Origin: CAYNNP01 sp964398215
Lineage (GTDB): Bacteria > Planctomycetota > Planctomycetia > Pirellulales > Pirellulaceae
Length of the DNA stretch: 53,766 nt
Assembly (NCBI GenBank): GCA_964398215.1
Contig: CAYNNP010000015.1
Coordinates: forward strand, 1 to 53,766
Direction: 5' to 3'
Part shown: one piece after another, positions 51,555 to 53,766 of the stretch
How the letters are laid out: every line of letters begins with the position of its first letter
How positions within the stretch are numbered: the first letter of the stretch is position 1
The notes under the pieces: model-generated
The model's database searches: none
What the model was told of the DNA's origin: nothing
Seen by the model: only the letters and a program-made list of their open reading frames with translations
Made by a program: the position numbers and the translations under genes

Positions 51555-51914
51555 ATGAAATATGTTCTAATTGGTTTGCTGCTAGCTTTCGTTGCCACCG
51601 TCTCTATTTTGGCTTTACGATCGCATCGTGAAAACCTCGCATTGAAATCCGAGATTTCCGAACTGGCCGAAACCGTTGATTCATACGAGTCCTTGGTTGA
51701 GAGTCGTGATCAAGCTCTAGCCCATTCGCGGTTCGGCGCTGCAGTGCTTTGTCGAATGGCTTTATCCAGCGCTTATGCCGACGTTTTCAGTTTTCTTGAC
51801 AAGGCTCCAGTCGGATCGCTGAGTTGTAAGATGATTGACCTAACGGAAGCTCCAGAAACTAAACTCTGGACGGTTGTCGCATTCGACGCGGCAACCGTTT
51901 TTCTTTTGTGTTAA
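51555..51914 (+). CDS. Hypothetical small membrane-anchored protein
   Basis: This 119-aa protein has an N-terminal membrane helix (residues 3-21), a short basic stretch and a coiled-coil-like segment (ALKSEISELAETVDSYESLVESRDQAL). The remainder contains two or three Cys. It is not assigned to a family. It begins 31 nt after the helical-repeat gene, so it may be in the same transcript. Function unknown. Confidence 0.6.
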   Translation: MKYVLIGLLLAFVATVSILALRSHRENLALKSEISELAETVDSYESLVESRDQALAHSRFGAAVLCRMALSSAYADVFSFLDKAPVGSLSCKMIDLTEAPETKLWTVVAFDAATVFLLC

Positions 51915-52132
51915 CGGTACCTAAGGGATGCTTTCTCGCCGTCAGTCGCCCGCTGCTATCTATTGGGCGCTGGGAAAATTATCTTCGTAGCCGTTCGGGC
52001 GTCGATGACGACCGCTCTATTGGTGTTTGTTGATGCTTTGTGGGCAAAGGCGGTCGGCAGACGAGGCGGACAACTTTATAAACGCGCGCGGCCGTAGGCC
52101 TGTGTGCAAAAACTGTGAATCAGGAAACAATC
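51915..52132. other. Intergenic region upstream of the ammonium transporter gene
   Basis: This 218-bp stretch must contain the promoter of the ammonium transporter gene. No sigma-54-type GG-N10-GC pair was seen at a fitting distance. A GC-rich inverted segment (cgcgcggccgtaggcctgtg, 52083-52102) occurs 30 nt before the ATG. No P-II (glnK) gene is present here. Confidence 0.45.
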
Positions 52133-53626
52133 ATGAATCGATTCAAATTCCTTTTCTTGCTGGCTGCAATCGGTCTCGTGACATGCCACTGGGCGGATCG
52201 AAGCTGGGCACAAGATACTCCCGATGATGCCACCGTCCAGTCAACCGACGCGGCGGGCGGCGAGAGTAGCGATGATGCAACATCAAAGAAAGAAACAGAA
52301 AAGCCGGTATCAACGAACACCAAAGGCGCTGTACCTGATTCGGAGATCGATCCAGCACACAACGCCTGGATGTTGGTCTGCTGTGCATTGGTTCTGTTCA
52401 TGACCGCGCCGGGTTTGGCCATGTTCTACGGCGGGCTTGTACGGCGAAAGAATGTTTTGAGCGTGATGATGCAGTGCGTGTTCTTGATGGGCATGATGAC
52501 TGTCATTTGGGCCATCTATGGATATTCATTGGCATTCGGCGGAGATGGTGGATGGATTGGCAACGGCGATTATCTCTTTATGAATGGTGTAAAGCGCGAA
52601 TGGGATGAAGTGGCTGGCCATCCAGTGACGCCGATGCAAGACGACATTCCAAGACTCACGCACATGTTGTTTCAAGGCATGTTCTTTGTCATCACGCCAG
52701 CACTGATTTGCGGTGCGTTCGCCGAGCGGATCAAGTTCAGTGCGATGGCATTGTTTTCGATTCTGTGGGGAACGATCATTTACTGTCCACTGTGTCACTG
52801 GGTATGGGATAGTGGTCCGCTTGCGTATGGAGTCGATGGAGCGATCATGGGAGGTGCCTTGGACTTTGCCGGTGGTACGGTCGTGCACATCAGTAGTGGC
52901 GTATCAGCGCTTGTCGCCGCGATCTTGATTGGTCCGCGAATGGGATACCTGAAGGAACCGTTGCAACCACACAATCTGACCTACACTGCGCTTGGAGCGG
53001 CCATGTTGTGGGTGGGATGGTTTGGGTTCAATGCTGGCAGCGAGTTGATGTCAGACGGAATCACTAGCAGCGCGTTCGCCGTCACACACTTTTCCGCAGC
53101 AGCTGGTGCGGTTGCCTGGGCACTGACCGAATGGGCGATGCTGGGCAAACCAACTGTTTTGGGTGCCAGTAGCGGCGCGGTTGCTGGGCTTGTTTGCATC
53201 ACACCAGCGGCGGGATTCGTTCAGCCGATGCCCGCGTTGTTGATGGGATTGGTCGCTGGCGTGGTTTGCTACGTCGCATGCAGCAAGCTCAAACACGCTT
53301 TGAAGTACGACGATGCACTTGATGCGTTTGGTGTTCACGGTGTCGGTGGAATCCTGGGGGCGGTACTGACAGGAGTCTTCGCAACACGAGCGGTGTTGGA
53401 TGTATCGGAGAATGGAACCAAGATTGGTTTGATCGAATCTGGTAGTGCAAGTCTTGTGATCGGGCAAATTGTTGCCGTCGCGGTCACATTGGTATTCGCG
53501 GGTGTTGGCAGCTTGATCTTGCTGAAGATCACCGACGCATTGATCGGGTTGCGGGTTCCTGCCGAGAACGAGCAACGCGGATTGGACCTAACCGATCACG
53601 GCGAAGAAGGCTATTTTCTAGCCTAG
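52133..53626 (+). CDS. amt: Ammonium transporter (Amt family) with N-terminal extension
   Basis: The 497-aa inner-membrane ammonium channel has a signal-like hydrophobic start (about 5-25) and a Ser/Asp/Glu/Thr-rich stretch (about 26-70). The Amt core follows: NAWMLVCCALVLFMTAPGLAMFYGGLVRRKN, FFVITPALICGAFAERI, DFAGGTVVHISSGVSALVAA and FGVHGVGGILGAVLTGVF, with the twin-His pore residues. The C-terminus ENEQRGLDLTDHGEEGYFLA is the usual cytoplasmic tail that P-II proteins regulate. The start ATG 52133 has AGGAA upstream. Confidence 0.95.
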   Translation: MNRFKFLFLLAAIGLVTCHWADRSWAQDTPDDATVQSTDAAGGESSDDATSKKETEKPVSTNTKGAVPDSEIDPAHNAWMLVCCALVLFMTAPGLAMFYGGLVRRKNVLSVMMQCVFLMGMMTVIWAIYGYSLAFGGDGGWIGNGDYLFMNGVKREWDEVAGHPVTPMQDDIPRLTHMLFQGMFFVITPALICGAFAERIKFSAMALFSILWGTIIYCPLCHWVWDSGPLAYGVDGAIMGGALDFAGGTVVHISSGVSALVAAILIGPRMGYLKEPLQPHNLTYTALGAAMLWVGWFGFNAGSELMSDGITSSAFAVTHFSAAAGAVAWALTEWAMLGKPTVLGASSGAVAGLVCITPAAGFVQPMPALLMGLVAGVVCYVACSKLKHALKYDDALDAFGVHGVGGILGAVLTGVFATRAVLDVSENGTKIGLIESGSASLVIGQIVAVAVTLVFAGVGSLILLKITDALIGLRVPAENEQRGLDLTDHGEEGYFLA

Positions 53627-53654
53627 TGCTGCGGTAGTTGACCTTGGTTGAAAG

Positions 53655-53702
53655 GCAGCTGCGAAGCAGCGACAGCATATAGCCCCATGCATCAGTATGG
53701 GG
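53655..53702. repeat. Hairpin repeat after the ammonium transporter gene
   Basis: The segment aggcagctgcgaagcagc, then gacagcatatag, precedes a stem CCCCAT (53683-53688) / ATGGGG (53697-53702) with an 8-nt loop. It lies about 30 nt after the stop codon. From memory, the gcgaagcagcgacagcatatagcc phrase recurs between genes in Rhodopirellula-like genomes, so this may be a further dispersed element. It is single-copy in this window. Confidence 0.5.
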
Positions 53703-53766
53703 TTCAAAGGTATTGCAGCACCTCTCGTTTTTAGCGTTGCGATACAGCGTGTGAATAAATCACTCT

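Overview
The window looks like chromosomal DNA from a marine planctomycete of the Pirellulaceae (Rhodopirellula-like). The evidence is indirect but consistent. There is a PSCyt1/PSCyt2/PSD1 cytochrome-type protein followed directly by a DUF1501 protein, a pair that is a hallmark of this phylum. There is also a sulfatase fused to a DUF1080 domain, PQQ-propeller secreted proteins, lpxB (so a diderm envelope), and a cysteine/glycine-rich secreted repeat protein of the kind expected in proteinaceous planctomycete walls. No rRNA, tRNA, CRISPR, insertion sequence or phage gene was recognised.

Layout. 1-5.7 kb: sulfatase-DUF1080, adenine deaminase (ade) and a divergent PRPP-synthetase-like gene flanked by two copies of the ade 3' end. 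5.7-11.2 kb: a hemolysin-III/PAQR membrane protein, then the PSCyt/DUF1501 pair. 11.2-34.1 kb (minus strand, 18 genes): one large polysaccharide locus. In transcription order it carries a WaaL/Wzy_C-type TPR protein, a Wzz/BY-kinase, a WbpM-type 4,6-dehydratase, WbpB/WbpD/WbpE, a flippase, a polymerase, a GT4, an O-acetyltransferase, an FkbM-like protein, a PglC-like initiating transferase with an overlapping aminotransferase, a sulfotransferase, then FnlA/FnlB/FnlC and a WbuB-like L-FucNAc transferase. 34.2-35.8 kb: two paralogous small secreted Gly/Cys proteins with a nearly identical C-terminal tail. 36-40.3 kb: a glucose dehydrogenase-type MDR enzyme, two small membrane proteins and lpxB. 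40.4-41.8 kb: the Cys-rich repeat protein, broken by a 100-N assembly gap. 42.3-47.6 kb: a cupin and two PQQ propeller proteins. 47.8-51.9 kb: a receiver-like protein without the phospho-Asp, panD, a DUF606 transporter, a hotdog-ACP-hotdog cluster and two unknown proteins. 52.1-53.6 kb: an ammonium transporter.

How the genes fit together. The polysaccharide locus encodes routes to UDP-L-FucNAc (FnlABC) and to a 2,3-diacetamido-glucuronic acid sugar (WbpBDE). It also has a probable 4-amino-6-deoxy initiating sugar (WbpM + aminotransferase + PglC-like), plus assembly, polymerisation and chain-length control. The sulfotransferase suggests that the product is sulfated. No OPX/Wza-type exporter and no WbpA dehydrogenase is present, so these must lie elsewhere.

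The most unusual items are these: the ade-tail duplication around the PRPP-synthetase-like gene; an ~80-bp palindromic dispersed element present twice in opposite orientations; the paired Gly/Cys proteins with a conserved RRFWPLLGLVALAAIDGDDD tail next to the polysaccharide locus; the 81-bp coding repeat array that collapsed the assembly; and several enzyme homologues that have lost signature residues (receiver, FkbM, second hotdog, PRPP synthetase). Start codons were reassigned from overlaps and Shine-Dalgarno sequences where stated. All functions are read from motifs and family knowledge, with no database search.
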